This document shows, one piece after another, positions 25,026-34,030 of a DNA stretch of 38,568 bases. The position numbers and the translations under genes were made by a program. The notes below the pieces were generated by a model. It saw only the letters and a program-made list of their open reading frames with translations, had not been told where the DNA came from and made no database searches. How positions within the stretch are numbered: the stretch's first letter is position 1; each line of letters begins with the position of its first letter. Source of the DNA: CAIUGU01 sp040080215. Its GTDB lineage: Bacteria; Pseudomonadota; Gammaproteobacteria; Steroidobacterales; Steroidobacteraceae. Location of the stretch: positions 1 through 38,568 of the forward strand of contig JBEBIT010000030.1 of NCBI GenBank assembly GCA_040080215.1. Direction: 5' to 3'.

Positions 25026-26033
25026 CTAGACTTTGAATCGCGGGAACAAGCGCTCCGCATTCTCGCGGTACATCATCCGTTCGAACCGCTGTGAAAGATG
25101 CAGGCCCGGCAGTTCGTTCACAGTCGTCTCGATGGACTGCGCCGGATAGTCGGTGCCGAACAGTACCTGCGAGTCCGGCATGAAGGCACGCATCGCGGCC
25201 ATCGGCCACGGGAAGCTGGCATGTGCGATGTCGTAGTACCACTTGCGCAACTCGGCATAGAGCCCGTTCGGCAGGTACTTCTCCGCGCCCTGAGGCACGC
25301 GATCCTTCATGCGGCCCGCCAGCATGGGAACCGTCCCTCCTGAATGTACGGTGATGAAGCGGATGTTCGGGTGCCTGAACATCACGCCGTTAGTGACGAT
25401 GCTCGCCACCGCGCGCGTGACATCGAAGTCGTATTCGAGCATCGACGCCGGCGGGCCGTACTTGAGGTCGCTGCAGCAGGTGGGCGCGAGCGGATGTACG
25501 TAGACGATGGCATTGCGGCGGTTGAGTTCCTGCCACATCGGCTCGAAGTACGGATCGCCGGGCCAGCGCCCCTTGTTGTCGTTGGTGTAAATGCCGATGG
25601 CATCCACCTTCAGGGTGTCGTAGGCGTACTCGATTTCCTTCAGTGACCCTTCGAGGTCCGGAAGCGGCAGACCTGCCATCAGGCCGAACTTCGTCGGGTG
25701 CTGCTGCATCAGCATCGCCCCGTGCTCGTTGCCGCGTCTCACCGCGGTTCGGCCCTTCTCGGTCCCATCGTAAAGGAGATCGCCGTTCTGGGTCATCGAC
25801 AGGATGGACACGGCGATGCCGAACTTGTCCATCTGCGAGAGCGCCTGATCGGCACTCCACGGCTGACCTCCCGCGATGATCCCTCCGGGTGCCGAGAAAT
25901 GATGGTGCACATCGATGACGCCACCTTTGGTGCGCAGCTTCACGACGCGATCCTGGGAGAACGCACCGCCAGGCGTGAGGGAGACGGCGCCCGCGGCCGC
26001 CATCATCTTCAAGAATGCGCGTCGATCGCTCAT
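25026..26033 (-). CDS. Amidohydrolase-2 family (ACMSD-like) enzyme with Tat-like signal
   Basis: A 335-residue TIM-barrel metal hydrolase or decarboxylase of the ACMSD/gamma-resorcylate decarboxylase type. Metal ligands are visible as His43 and His45 (IDVHHHF), a His in YVHPLAP, a His in FITVHSGG and an Asp in LFGTDYPA. The N-terminus MSDRRAFLKMMAAAGAVSLT is a twin-arginine-type signal, so export is likely, unusual for the cytosolic decarboxylases. The start was chosen at the DRR motif. It is divergent from the beta-helix gene. Substrate is probably a ring-cleavage or aromatic-acid intermediate, by family only. Confidence 0.85.
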   Translation of the reverse strand: MSDRRAFLKMMAAAGAVSLTPGGAFSQDRVVKLRTKGGVIDVHHHFSAPGGIIAGGQPWSADQALSQMDKFGIAVSILSMTQNGDLLYDGTEKGRTAVRRGNEHGAMLMQQHPTKFGLMAGLPLPDLEGSLKEIEYAYDTLKVDAIGIYTNDNKGRWPGDPYFEPMWQELNRRNAIVYVHPLAPTCCSDLKYGPPASMLEYDFDVTRAVASIVTNGVMFRHPNIRFITVHSGGTVPMLAGRMKDRVPQGAEKYLPNGLYAELRKWYYDIAHASFPWPMAAMRAFMPDSQVLFGTDYPAQSIETTVNELPGLHLSQRFERMMYRENAERLFPRFKV

Positions 26034-26367
26034 GGGACTCTCTTGCGAAGTGGCATTCCGAACGTTGTTCTGCTCGAGACCGTGCGCAATCGATATTCCG
26101 GTGGGCATATCGCCCTTGTCACCTAGCACCGCAGCACGCGAGGTCGCGGAAGCGTGGGGAGATGAAGTCGCTGCGCTTTTGTAGCCAGGGGACCGTGGGT
26201 TCAGGAAGCGGCCGAGCTCCATTCGAGATCGTGAACGCAACGCCTTTGTTGCGCTGCGGATCGTGGGCCGTAGCGCCGGACCTTCTCATGCGTCGCGAAG
26301 TGTGCAAACCTCGCCCGCCATTCGTGTCACTCGAGCTGGCACGGGCAGAAATTTTTCTGGAGATTCG
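26034..26367. other. Divergent intergenic region
   Basis: 334 bases between divergent genes, so promoters for both should lie here. A short hairpin CGCAAC/GTTGCG is at 26236-26253. No convincing promoter or operator was identified. Confidence 0.4.
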
Positions 26368-28413
26368 ATGCGTAACATTCAGGGATGGCTCATGGCCGGT
26401 TGTGCCGGATTGCTGGCCTTTGCGGGGGCTGCGGTCGGACAAGCGGTTCCCCCGGCCGACAAGACGACGAGCCGGGCTTTCATCGTCGATCGGCCCACGC
26501 TGATCTCGATCGGCTTCGCATGGAAGATCGACGGTGACGCGAACCGCAACGGCAAGGTGGATATCGAGTACCGCAAGCAGGGCGACCTGCAGTGGAAGAA
26601 GGGCATGTCCCTGTTCCGCTCGCAGAACGAAAGGCTAGGTACCCCGCCGCCGGGATCCGGCGCCTATGCGAACGGCAACGCGAAGACCCTGGCGCCCAAC
26701 CACTTTGCGGGCAGCATTTTCAATCTGGAACCCGGCACGACGTACGAAGCCAGGCTCACCTTGAGCGATCCGGACGGCGTCAACGGCGAGGTGACGAAGA
26801 CGGCGACGGTGACCACTCGCACGGAGCCGACGATGCCCACCGGTGGCAAGACGTATCACGTGTATCCCTACGGTTATCAGGGCGCAAGGCAAGAACCCGC
26901 GTTCATCGGGTTGCTGGCCGCTTACAACACCGGTGCGAATGCCTCGGACAATACCGATGCCTTCGTGCCGCGTGTCCAGCCGGGCGATGTCATCCTGGTC
27001 CACGCCGGTCTGTACAAGGACTGTCGAGAGACCTACGGCGGGTGCGTCCGCGGTAACGGCCAGGGCACGGTGTTCGACAACACCTACTACCTGACCGCGA
27101 GCGGCACGCCGGAGAAGCCGATCTACATCAAGGCGGCCGGTGACGGCGAGGCGATCTTCGACGGCAACGGCAACGCCATCCTCTTCGATGTCACGGCTGC
27201 CAACTACAACGTGTTCGACGGCCTCACGTTCCGCAATACCGACATGGCGTTCGTGACCGGCCGCAAGAACATCAACGGCTCGAGCGGCGTCGCCATCAAG
27301 CACAGCAAGTTCGAGAACGTCGGCCGCGGGGTGCACGGCAACTGGTCCGGCTCGAAGGACATGTACATCGCCGACAACACGTTCCTCGGGCGACGCGACC
27401 CGAACGTCCTGATCAGCTGGGTGGGGCCGGACCTGTTCGGCAAGGTTCCGGGGTACCCGGAAAAGATCAACGGCCCGCAAGGGGCGGAGTACGCCGTCAA
27501 GGTCTACGGGCAGGGACACGTGATCGCCTACAACCGCATCGCCGCGTTCCATGACGGCGTGGATATCGCCACGTACGGCTCGCCGGATGGCGCTCCCAAT
27601 TTCATCGAAGACCGCTTCCCGTCCTCCATCGACATCTACGGCAACGACGTCAGCAATGTCGGTGACAACTGCTACGAGACCGACGGGGGCGGGCGCAACA
27701 TCCGGCTGTTCCGCAACCGCTGCCTCAACAGCGCGCAACCGGCCTTGAGCGCGCAGCCGGTGATCGGCGGGCCCATCTACATGGTCCAGAATGTCGTCTA
27801 CAACGCGCCGATGGGAGCGCTCAAACTGACCTCGTCTTCGTCCGGTGTGCTCGTCTACCAGAACACGATCATCGGCGACAACATCGCGTGGGGCGCATTT
27901 TCCAACCTGCATTACCGCAACAACCTGATCATCGCCCAGGGAGGGGTCCCGGAATGGTCGCCGACGCCGTATACGTCCACCCCGCCAGTCCATCAGATGG
28001 ACACGATGACGAGCTACTCGAGTTCCGACTACAACGGCTTCCGCCCGACGCCCGGGGCACCGGTGAGCTTCATCTGGACCGCACCGGCCAAGGACGTACT
28101 GACCGACTACACCAACGGGCGCACGACGCAGAATTTCAAGACGCTGCGTGAATACGCCAAGGCCACCGGCCAGGACACGCACAGCATCCTGGTCGACTAT
28201 GCGGACTTCGAGAAAGTGGCGCTGCCGGACCGCAGCAACATCGCGCGGGTCTACACGCCGGACGAAGTCGATTTCCGGCTGAAGCGTAAGTCGAAGGCGA
28301 TCGACAGGGGCTTGCTGTTGCCGGGCATCAATGATGACTTCACCGGCAAGGCACCGGACCTCGGCGCCTACGAATCCGGCAAGCCCGTCCCGCATTACGG
28401 GCCCCGCCCATGA
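26368..28413 (+). CDS. Secreted right-handed parallel beta-helix protein
   Basis: A 681-residue protein with signal peptide (WLMAGCAGLLAFAGAAVGQ). Residues ~25-155 form a fibronectin-III-like region (NLEPGTTYEARLTLSDPDG). The rest is a pectate-lyase-like beta-helix with stacked Asn-rich turns (NYNVFDGLTFRNTDM, VAIKHSKFENVGRGV, MYIADNTFLG, DIYGNDVSNVGDN, RLFRNRCLNSA, VYQNTIIGDN, LHYRNNLIIAQ) and the C-terminal DLGAYESG common in this group. It may bind or cleave a polysaccharide; no clear catalytic site was assigned. The start is supported by GGAGAT upstream. Confidence 0.85.
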   Translation: MRNIQGWLMAGCAGLLAFAGAAVGQAVPPADKTTSRAFIVDRPTLISIGFAWKIDGDANRNGKVDIEYRKQGDLQWKKGMSLFRSQNERLGTPPPGSGAYANGNAKTLAPNHFAGSIFNLEPGTTYEARLTLSDPDGVNGEVTKTATVTTRTEPTMPTGGKTYHVYPYGYQGARQEPAFIGLLAAYNTGANASDNTDAFVPRVQPGDVILVHAGLYKDCRETYGGCVRGNGQGTVFDNTYYLTASGTPEKPIYIKAAGDGEAIFDGNGNAILFDVTAANYNVFDGLTFRNTDMAFVTGRKNINGSSGVAIKHSKFENVGRGVHGNWSGSKDMYIADNTFLGRRDPNVLISWVGPDLFGKVPGYPEKINGPQGAEYAVKVYGQGHVIAYNRIAAFHDGVDIATYGSPDGAPNFIEDRFPSSIDIYGNDVSNVGDNCYETDGGGRNIRLFRNRCLNSAQPALSAQPVIGGPIYMVQNVVYNAPMGALKLTSSSSGVLVYQNTIIGDNIAWGAFSNLHYRNNLIIAQGGVPEWSPTPYTSTPPVHQMDTMTSYSSSDYNGFRPTPGAPVSFIWTAPAKDVLTDYTNGRTTQNFKTLREYAKATGQDTHSILVDYADFEKVALPDRSNIARVYTPDEVDFRLKRKSKAIDRGLLLPGINDDFTGKAPDLGAYESGKPVPHYGPRP

Positions 28414-28543
28414 CGTCCGCGCAGGGCGCCAGAGAGGTATCCTGACGCGGGAGGCTGTACGCTAGCACCCAAGGCCGCGGTCCGGGGCAGGGCAGGACGC
28501 GGCTTCAGCATAGAACCTGTCGATACAACACAGTGGGGGTCTC

Positions 28544-28963
28544 ATGAATCCGAGTTTCATTTCGGGCGTACTCAAGTCCGGCTGGCTTTACTTCGTCGGC
28601 ATGGTGGTGGTCACGTCGGCGTTCTGGCAGAGCGGCTTCACCAAGTTGTTCGACTTTGCTGGTGCCCAGGGTGAGATGGCGCACTTCAACCTGAACCCGC
28701 CCGTCTTCTTCGCCATCGGCACGATCATCATCCAGCTCGGTGGCTCCGCTTTGATGATCTTCGGCAAGCGTCTGGCCTGGATCGGCGCCGGCGCCTTGGG
28801 CCTGTTCACGGCCGGCACGATTCCCATCGCGCACGCGTTCTGGAAATTCCAGGGCCAGGAAGCCTTCACGGAGCGCATGTTCACCAACGCCAACCTCACC
28901 ATCGTGGGCGGGCTGATCCTCGCCGCGATCGCTGCAGAATTGAAGTACGGTCCCACGCGCTGA
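28544..28963 (+). CDS. DoxX-like membrane protein
   Basis: A 139-residue protein with four hydrophobic segments (residues ~13-32, ~57-76, ~80-98, ~118-132) and the DoxX-type pattern FWQSGFTKLFDF followed by G..MAHF. DoxX-like proteins are small membrane proteins with links to quinone or thiol oxidation; function here is unknown. GGGGGT precedes the ATG. It lies 91 bases upstream of the Rieske oxygenase and may be co-transcribed. Confidence 0.75.
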   Translation: MNPSFISGVLKSGWLYFVGMVVVTSAFWQSGFTKLFDFAGAQGEMAHFNLNPPVFFAIGTIIIQLGGSALMIFGKRLAWIGAGALGLFTAGTIPIAHAFWKFQGQEAFTERMFTNANLTIVGGLILAAIAAELKYGPTR

Positions 28964-29054
28964 CGCACACGCCGGCGCAGCCGATAGCGGGTGAGTGACC
29001 GGTGCTGAGATTCCCGGGCGACCGTCGGCAAGGCGATAGAGCAGGGGGCACGAC

Positions 29055-30095
29055 ATGACCTTTCTTCGCAACACCTGGTATGTGGCCGCGTGGGCCAATG
29101 AACTGGCGCCCGGCGCCCGCATGCGGCGAGTGTTGCTCGAGAAGCCGGTTCTACTTTGGCGCGATCGGGCCGGGACGCCTCATGCCCTGGCTGATCGGTG
29201 TCCGCATCGGTTTGCACCGCTCAGCATGGGAACGTTCGAAGACGGAACGGTCCAGTGCCGCTACCACGGGCTGAAGTTCGATACGGGCGGCCAGTGCGTG
29301 CACAATCCGGCGGGCCCGATTCCAGCCGCTGCCAGAGTGTCGTCCTACCCTCTGGTCGAGCGCCACAGCCTGCTCTGGATCTGGATGGGCGACGCGGCCG
29401 TCGCAGATGCATCGAGAATCCCGAACATCGATTGCCAGGACCCGGAAATAATGTGGGTGGGCAGCGACTACCTGCATGTGAAGTCGAATTACACGCTCGA
29501 GATCGACAACATCATGGATCTCAGTCACATCGAATTCCTGCATGCGAGCACGCTGGGTGCGGGCGGGGTGGCCGCCGGCACCTACCGAGCCACCGTAGAG
29601 GGTCAGCAGGTGTGGTCGCGTCGCAGTACGCAGGGCGAAATCATGACGGATGGCCTGTGCGATGCCATGGGTCTGCCGCGGGGAAAGCCGGTCGACAGGT
29701 GGATCAATGTTCGTTGGGATGCGCCAGCCAACATGATTCTCTTCGCCGGTGCCGTGCCGACGGGCGAGGACCGCGCCAAAGGCAATGAAACGCCGACTGT
29801 CCACTGTTTCACTCCGGAGACGGCGTCGACAACGCACTATTTCTTCAGCATCTGCTTCCCGAAGGCGTTGGGTGAGTTCGGGCAGAAGCTGGCGGCAGAG
29901 CAGATCCAGTACTTGCGTGCCCCGTTCGAGACGGAAGATCTGCCGATGCTCGAGATGCAGCAACAGAACATCGGTGACACCGACTTGATGTCGCTCAAGC
30001 CAATGTTGCTCGCGGGGGACGCCGGTGGGGTGCAGGCGCGGCGTGCGCTGACCAGGCTCATCGAAGCTGAGCAGGCAGCGATGACGAACGGCTAG
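29055..30095 (+). CDS. Rieske non-heme iron oxygenase, VanA type
   Basis: A 346-residue oxygenase component resembling vanillate O-demethylase VanA. The Rieske [2Fe-2S] ligands are Cys49, His51, Cys68 and His71 (CPHRFAPLSMGTFEDG, then CRYHG). The mononuclear iron site is DNIMDLSHIEFLH, with Asp151/Asp155, His158 and His163. Such enzymes demethylate or hydroxylate aromatic acids, or act on other ring compounds. The reductase (VanB type) is not adjacent and must be elsewhere. A strong AGGGGG precedes the start. A DUF6152 / family X pair follows within 50 bases, possibly in the same transcript. Confidence 0.92.
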   Translation: MTFLRNTWYVAAWANELAPGARMRRVLLEKPVLLWRDRAGTPHALADRCPHRFAPLSMGTFEDGTVQCRYHGLKFDTGGQCVHNPAGPIPAAARVSSYPLVERHSLLWIWMGDAAVADASRIPNIDCQDPEIMWVGSDYLHVKSNYTLEIDNIMDLSHIEFLHASTLGAGGVAAGTYRATVEGQQVWSRRSTQGEIMTDGLCDAMGLPRGKPVDRWINVRWDAPANMILFAGAVPTGEDRAKGNETPTVHCFTPETASTTHYFFSICFPKALGEFGQKLAAEQIQYLRAPFETEDLPMLEMQQQNIGDTDLMSLKPMLLAGDAGGVQARRALTRLIEAEQAAMTNG

Positions 30096-30141
30096 CGGGG
30101 AATTTTTACTGTATTGCCACTCTCAACGGAGACCATGAACA

Positions 30142-30522
30142 ATGAAATCATCGATCGGGAAGAAGGGTATCGCATTGGCAAGTGTCGTGTTCCTGTTGGC
30201 CGGTGCGCCAGCCTTCGGACACCATTCATTCGCCCCTTTCGACATGAATGCCTCGATGACCATCAAGGGCGTCGTCAAGGATTTCCAGTGGACGAATCCG
30301 CACGTCTGGATCCAGGTGATGGTGCAAGGCGAAAAGGGCCCTGCCGTTGAGTGGAGCATCGAGGCGACGTCGCCCGCAGGGCTCAACAAGAAGGGCTGGA
30401 AGCCGGGGAGCATCAAGGCTGGTGATACGGTCGTCATCGAAGCGCATCCCCTTCGTGACGGCCGGCACGGGGCCTCCCTGATCAGCGCTACGTTGCCGAA
30501 CGGCACCGTGCTCAAGAATTGA
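30142..30522 (+). CDS. DUF6152 family secreted protein, copy 2
   Basis: A 126-residue protein with a signal peptide (ALASVVFLLAGAPAFG) and mature HHSFAPFDMNASMTIKG. Family landmarks follow: KDFQWTNPHVWIQVMV, VEWSIEATSPAGLNKKGWK and PLRDGRHGASL. It is closer to copy 3 (35864) in the FQWTNPH.WIQ strand than to copy 1. The start is ATG 30142 with GGAG about 11 bases upstream. It sits between the Rieske oxygenase and family X copy 2. Confidence 0.85.
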   Translation: MKSSIGKKGIALASVVFLLAGAPAFGHHSFAPFDMNASMTIKGVVKDFQWTNPHVWIQVMVQGEKGPAVEWSIEATSPAGLNKKGWKPGSIKAGDTVVIEAHPLRDGRHGASLISATLPNGTVLKN

Positions 30523-30556
30523 TCACCCAACAAGAACGACAAAAAGGGGAAGAATC

Positions 30557-31435
30557 ATGACGACGCAGTTCTCGATGACGCGGCAGGTGCATGTCGGTGC
30601 GACGCGGTTGCTGCGAAGCCTCGTGGTGGCCGTGCCCGTGCTGTTGCTGCAGGCAGGGTGTGCCAAGGAGCAGCCCTCGAACGCCACGAATGCAGCGGGG
30701 GCAGTGAATTCAGCCGCAAGGGTCGAGCAATTCGCGAAGCTTCCGGATTGGAGCGGTATCTGGCACCTGGTCGGTTCACCGGCGCTGCTCGAGCGGGAGG
30801 ACGCCCCCGCCTTCGTGCCTGGCACGCGGAACCACCCGCCCTATACCCCAGAATGGGAAGCCCAATACGTGAAGGACCTGGTGAACGCCGAGCACCAGGG
30901 AGACCCGAACTATCCCGACCAGATCACCGACACGCACACACTCTATTGCGCCGCCGGCATGCCCCATGTCATGGCAGGGCCGTGGGAGTACCAGTTCATC
31001 GCGACGCCGGAAGCCACCACGATCGTCGTGGACAAGGAAACGCGCTTCATCCCGACTGACGGCCGGGAATTCCTGCCCGAAGACTCGATGTGGCCGATCC
31101 TGCGGGGCTGGTCCAACGGCCATTGGGAAGGCGACACGCTGGTCGTCGAGACCATCAACGTCAAGGAAGGCCTGTGGGGCGACTTCACGCCGGTGAAGTT
31201 CAGCAGCAAGGCGAAGTACCTGGAGAGGATCCGTTCGATCGGCCCGAACATGATCGAGAACCAGGTGACCATCACGGACCCGGTCGCGCTGACGCGGCCC
31301 TGGACGTGGACCAAAAGATACGAACGACTGGCCGCCGGAACCTGGCCCGCAGAACCCGAAGTCTGCGGCAATCCGGAGGATCGCAATCCCATCGTTGACG
31401 GGAAGTTGCAGGTGGTCCTGCCCGGAGACAAGTAG
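30557..31435 (+). CDS. Uncharacterised lipoprotein, family X copy 2
   Basis: A 292-residue protein with a lipoprotein signal (VVAVPVLLLQAGC, lipid Cys at about 35). Family landmarks: LPDWSGIWHL, LYCAAGMPHVM, a strand with TDGREF, GHWEGDTLVVETINV, ALTRPWTWTKRYER and a C-terminal VCGNPEDRNPI. The membrane anchor differs from copies 1 and 3, which have ordinary signal peptides. It follows DUF6152 copy 2 by 34 bases. Function is unknown. Confidence 0.75.
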   Translation: MTTQFSMTRQVHVGATRLLRSLVVAVPVLLLQAGCAKEQPSNATNAAGAVNSAARVEQFAKLPDWSGIWHLVGSPALLEREDAPAFVPGTRNHPPYTPEWEAQYVKDLVNAEHQGDPNYPDQITDTHTLYCAAGMPHVMAGPWEYQFIATPEATTIVVDKETRFIPTDGREFLPEDSMWPILRGWSNGHWEGDTLVVETINVKEGLWGDFTPVKFSSKAKYLERIRSIGPNMIENQVTITDPVALTRPWTWTKRYERLAAGTWPAEPEVCGNPEDRNPIVDGKLQVVLPGDK

Positions 31436-31509
31436 GACTGGGCGATGCTGTCGATGAGGCGCAGCGAGTCGGTGGAGACCGGGAGAGAGTTCGAAGTGGA
31501 GAGAGGCTT

Positions 31510-32289
31510 ATGACGATCGGTACAAGCGTCCGCGGAGTGGGTGTCCTTGCGATTGGACTCGTGGGGCTGGTCCAGTTCGCCAACGCCGCGAGCCCGGTCC
31601 GCCAGAGCGACGACATTGCGACCTCGCAGGGTACGCTCCGCATCACGCCGGTTTTCCATGGCAGCGTGATGCTCGAGTTCGACGGCAAGGTGATCCACAT
31701 CGATCCGTGGAGCCAGGGCGACTACACCGGCCTTCCGCAAGCCGACATGATCGTGATCACCCATACTCATGCGGACCACCTGGACCGCGCGATGGTCGAC
31801 AAGCTGAAGAAGCCGGGCACCGTGTTTGTCGGCCCGCCGGCCGTCATCGATACGTTGAATTGCGCGCCGGGGTGCGGCACGGTCGAGGAGGTCGGCGACA
31901 CCGAGCACAAGACGGTCCTTGGCATCGGCTTCGACGGCGTGCCGATGTACAACCTGGTCTACGGGCCGGCGCCCGGCAAGCCCTTCCACCATCGCGGCGT
32001 GGGAAGCGGCTATGTCCTCAACCTGGGTGGCAAGCGCTTGTTCGTGTCAGGCGATTCGGAGTGCACGCCGGAGATCAAGGCGCTCAAGAACATCGACGTC
32101 GCGTTCCTCGCGATGAATCCGCCGCGGACCAGTCCGCCGGCCGAGATGGCCGTCTGCGCCGCCGCGTTCAAGCCGCGCATCGCGTATCCCTATCACTACC
32201 GTGGCGCGAAGCCGGAAGAATTCGAGGCCGCGCTCAAAGGAACGCCGGCCGTCGAAGTCCGCCTGCGCAAGCTCGAAGGGGAGACCTGA
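31510..32289 (+). CDS. Secreted MBL-fold hydrolase, UPF0173-like
   Basis: A 259-residue metallo-beta-lactamase-fold protein with a signal peptide (VLAIGLVGLVQFANA). It starts with a UPF0173-like HGSVMLEFDGKVIHIDPW strand, then THTHADHLD (metal site), GYVLNLGGKRLFVSGDSE and a C-terminal YPYHYRG. Exported members of this group are not well characterised. It carries GAGAGG before the start and closes the Rieske/DUF6152/family X run. Confidence 0.8.
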   Translation: MTIGTSVRGVGVLAIGLVGLVQFANAASPVRQSDDIATSQGTLRITPVFHGSVMLEFDGKVIHIDPWSQGDYTGLPQADMIVITHTHADHLDRAMVDKLKKPGTVFVGPPAVIDTLNCAPGCGTVEEVGDTEHKTVLGIGFDGVPMYNLVYGPAPGKPFHHRGVGSGYVLNLGGKRLFVSGDSECTPEIKALKNIDVAFLAMNPPRTSPPAEMAVCAAAFKPRIAYPYHYRGAKPEEFEAALKGTPAVEVRLRKLEGET

Positions 32290-32302
32290 GCAGATCGGAT
32301 CG

Positions 32303-33298
32303 CTAGGTCGATGCCAGCCGACGCGCCGTTAGGTCGACCCGTGCCTCGCTTGGCGCGTAGAGCCGTGCTGTGTTGCCCCCCTTGGCCTTTGCCGCGTACA
32401 TCGCCGTATCCGCATTCCTGATCAGGCTGTCGGCATTCGTCCCGTCTGCCGGATAGATGGCGATTCCGATGCTCGCGGTGAGGCACAACTCATGGGGACC
32501 GATTCTGTGAGGGGCTTCCAGCGTGCTCAGGAGCTTGTCTGCAATCGCAACCGCATCGGTGCCGCCCTTGGTGTCGGTCAGCACGATGATGAACTCGTCG
32601 CCTCCCAGCCTGAAAACCGTATCGGAGTTCCGGACACCCCGTCGGAGGCGCTCAGCCACCGATTGCAGGATGCGGTCGCCGATCGCATGGCCCAGGGAGT
32701 CGTTGAATTCCTTGAAGTGGTCGATGTCGAGGAACAACACGGCCAGTTGCTGGCCATGTCGGTCGGCCAGGGCGATGGACAGATCCAGCCGATCGTCGAG
32801 CAGCGCACGGTTTGGCAGCGCGGTCAAGCTGTCGTGCTTCGCCAGGAATGACAGTCTGCGCGATTGTTCCCTGGCCACGCTGACATCCCGAAAGACGATC
32901 ACGGCGCCGATGAGGGTGCCTTGCGGGTCATGGATCGGTGCAATGGAATCCTCGATCGGAATCTCGGTGCCGTCGCGACGGACCAGCAGGCAGTTGGGCG
33001 GCAGTCGCACCGTCCGGTTGTCGCGCATCGCAACCAGTGTCGGGTTCTCGCGCGGCTCCCGCGTTTCCGCATCGATCAGGTGGAATACTTCGCCGAGGAG
33101 CCTGCCGTGTGCGTCGGCGGAGGACCATCTCGTGAGGTCCTCTGCGACGGCATTCAGGAAGTCGATGTGGCCTGCAACATCCGTGCTGATGACGGCATCG
33201 CCCATCGAGTTCAGGACTGCGATGGCATGGCCGCTGCGCTCCGGAGGCCGGGCGCTGTTCCGGGACCAGGAACGGGTCCGCGGCACGATGTGCAACAT
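32303..33298 (-). CDS. PAS-GGDEF diguanylate cyclase
   Basis: A 331-residue protein with an N-terminal PAS domain (~residues 22-140: NSMGDAVISTDVAGHIDFLN and GAVIVFRDVS) and a GGDEF domain. The active site RLGGDEF (GGDEF at 232-236) is intact, with DIDHFKEFND metal and substrate motif. The inhibitory-site motif RNSD (223-226) is present. It should make cyclic di-GMP. There are no membrane segments and no EAL domain. GAAGAAAG lies upstream of the ATG. It is divergent from a degenerate GGDEF gene. Confidence 0.92.
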   Translation of the reverse strand: MLHIVPRTRSWSRNSARPPERSGHAIAVLNSMGDAVISTDVAGHIDFLNAVAEDLTRWSSADAHGRLLGEVFHLIDAETREPRENPTLVAMRDNRTVRLPPNCLLVRRDGTEIPIEDSIAPIHDPQGTLIGAVIVFRDVSVAREQSRRLSFLAKHDSLTALPNRALLDDRLDLSIALADRHGQQLAVLFLDIDHFKEFNDSLGHAIGDRILQSVAERLRRGVRNSDTVFRLGGDEFIIVLTDTKGGTDAVAIADKLLSTLEAPHRIGPHELCLTASIGIAIYPADGTNADSLIRNADTAMYAAKAKGGNTARLYAPSEARVDLTARRLAST

Positions 33299-33365
33299 GG
33301 CGCTTTCTTCACTCGATTGGCAATTTCAGGAAGGCCATTCAATCAGGGCAGGCCACTGTCGTCTG

Positions 33366-33382
33366 TTTGGTACCGTACCAAA
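33366..33382. promoter_or_regulatory. Palindromic operator candidate between GGDEF genes
   Basis: TTTGGTAC, C, GTACCAAA: a perfect 8-bp-arm palindrome of the size bound by TetR-type repressors. It lies 68 bases from the minus-strand start at 33298 and about 160 from the plus-strand start, in the divergent promoter region. Confidence 0.5.
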
Positions 33383-33543
33383 GCGGCTGCGAGGCGGAAG
33401 TGCAGTGGGGGCGCCCCTATCGGAAGTCGCTTCGTCCCGGCGCGGGCGCACCCCGTTCGGGTCAAGCGTTCGCTGCCGAACAGACGGAGTGCGACTTTGG
33501 GCAGCTAATTGCCTGCTCCCCTTGACCTACGGTGGACCCTGCC

Positions 33544-33942
33544 ATGCATACCTTGTCGCGGCCATTCGGAAAGCGACCCAACCCGTCTCTCTGCGTTCCC
33601 GTTGCGGCCGAAGGCTCCATGGCGGTCGCGATTCACGACGACGTATCGTTGCAATTGAGGATTGCGCGCCCGGTCGCATCGACCTGGCGCGACCGGAACC
33701 AGGTGGCCGTCGTCGTGGTCGAGGTGCGGGACAGGCGGTCCTGCAACGGCTCCCTGCCGCCGCTGATCGAAGCGCGGGTGCTACAGTCGGTTGAGAAGGA
33801 ATTGAAGGACTGCATCCGTGGTTCGGATTCGGTCATTCGTACAGCGGACCATCAGTTCTCGATCCTGCTGCATCGGGTGACAGGTGCCGAAGATGTCTCG
33901 CGGGCCTTCGGGAGGATCGTTCAGTCCCTTGAACGAAACTGA
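33544..33942 (+). CDS. Stand-alone degenerate GGDEF protein
   Basis: A protein of about 132 residues aligning with the GGDEF domain of its neighbour: VAVVVVEV, NGSLPPLIEARVLQSVEKEL, RGSDSVIRTADHQFSIL. The catalytic GGDEF is replaced (ADHQF), and the metal-binding DID is lost, so it cannot be a cyclase. The RxxD inhibitory-site motif (RGSD, 92-95) keeps its exact spacing, so cyclic di-GMP binding is possible. The start is uncertain: GTG 33532, ATG 33544 or ATG 33619, which has GAAGG upstream. A -35-like TTGACC lies at 33522. Confidence 0.7.
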   Translation: MHTLSRPFGKRPNPSLCVPVAAEGSMAVAIHDDVSLQLRIARPVASTWRDRNQVAVVVVEVRDRRSCNGSLPPLIEARVLQSVEKELKDCIRGSDSVIRTADHQFSILLHRVTGAEDVSRAFGRIVQSLERN

Positions 33943-34030
33943 ACAGCCGGAACTGAATCGCCCGGACCCGGGCGTGCCTTGCCAGATGCAAACCTGATCG
34001 CCGTGGGCAAGCGCAGCCCGGAACCGGGTG

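Noticed and set aside
26635..28395. 586-codon minus-strand open frame opposite the beta-helix gene
   Set aside because: Antisense shadow of a protein with clear signal peptide and repeats.
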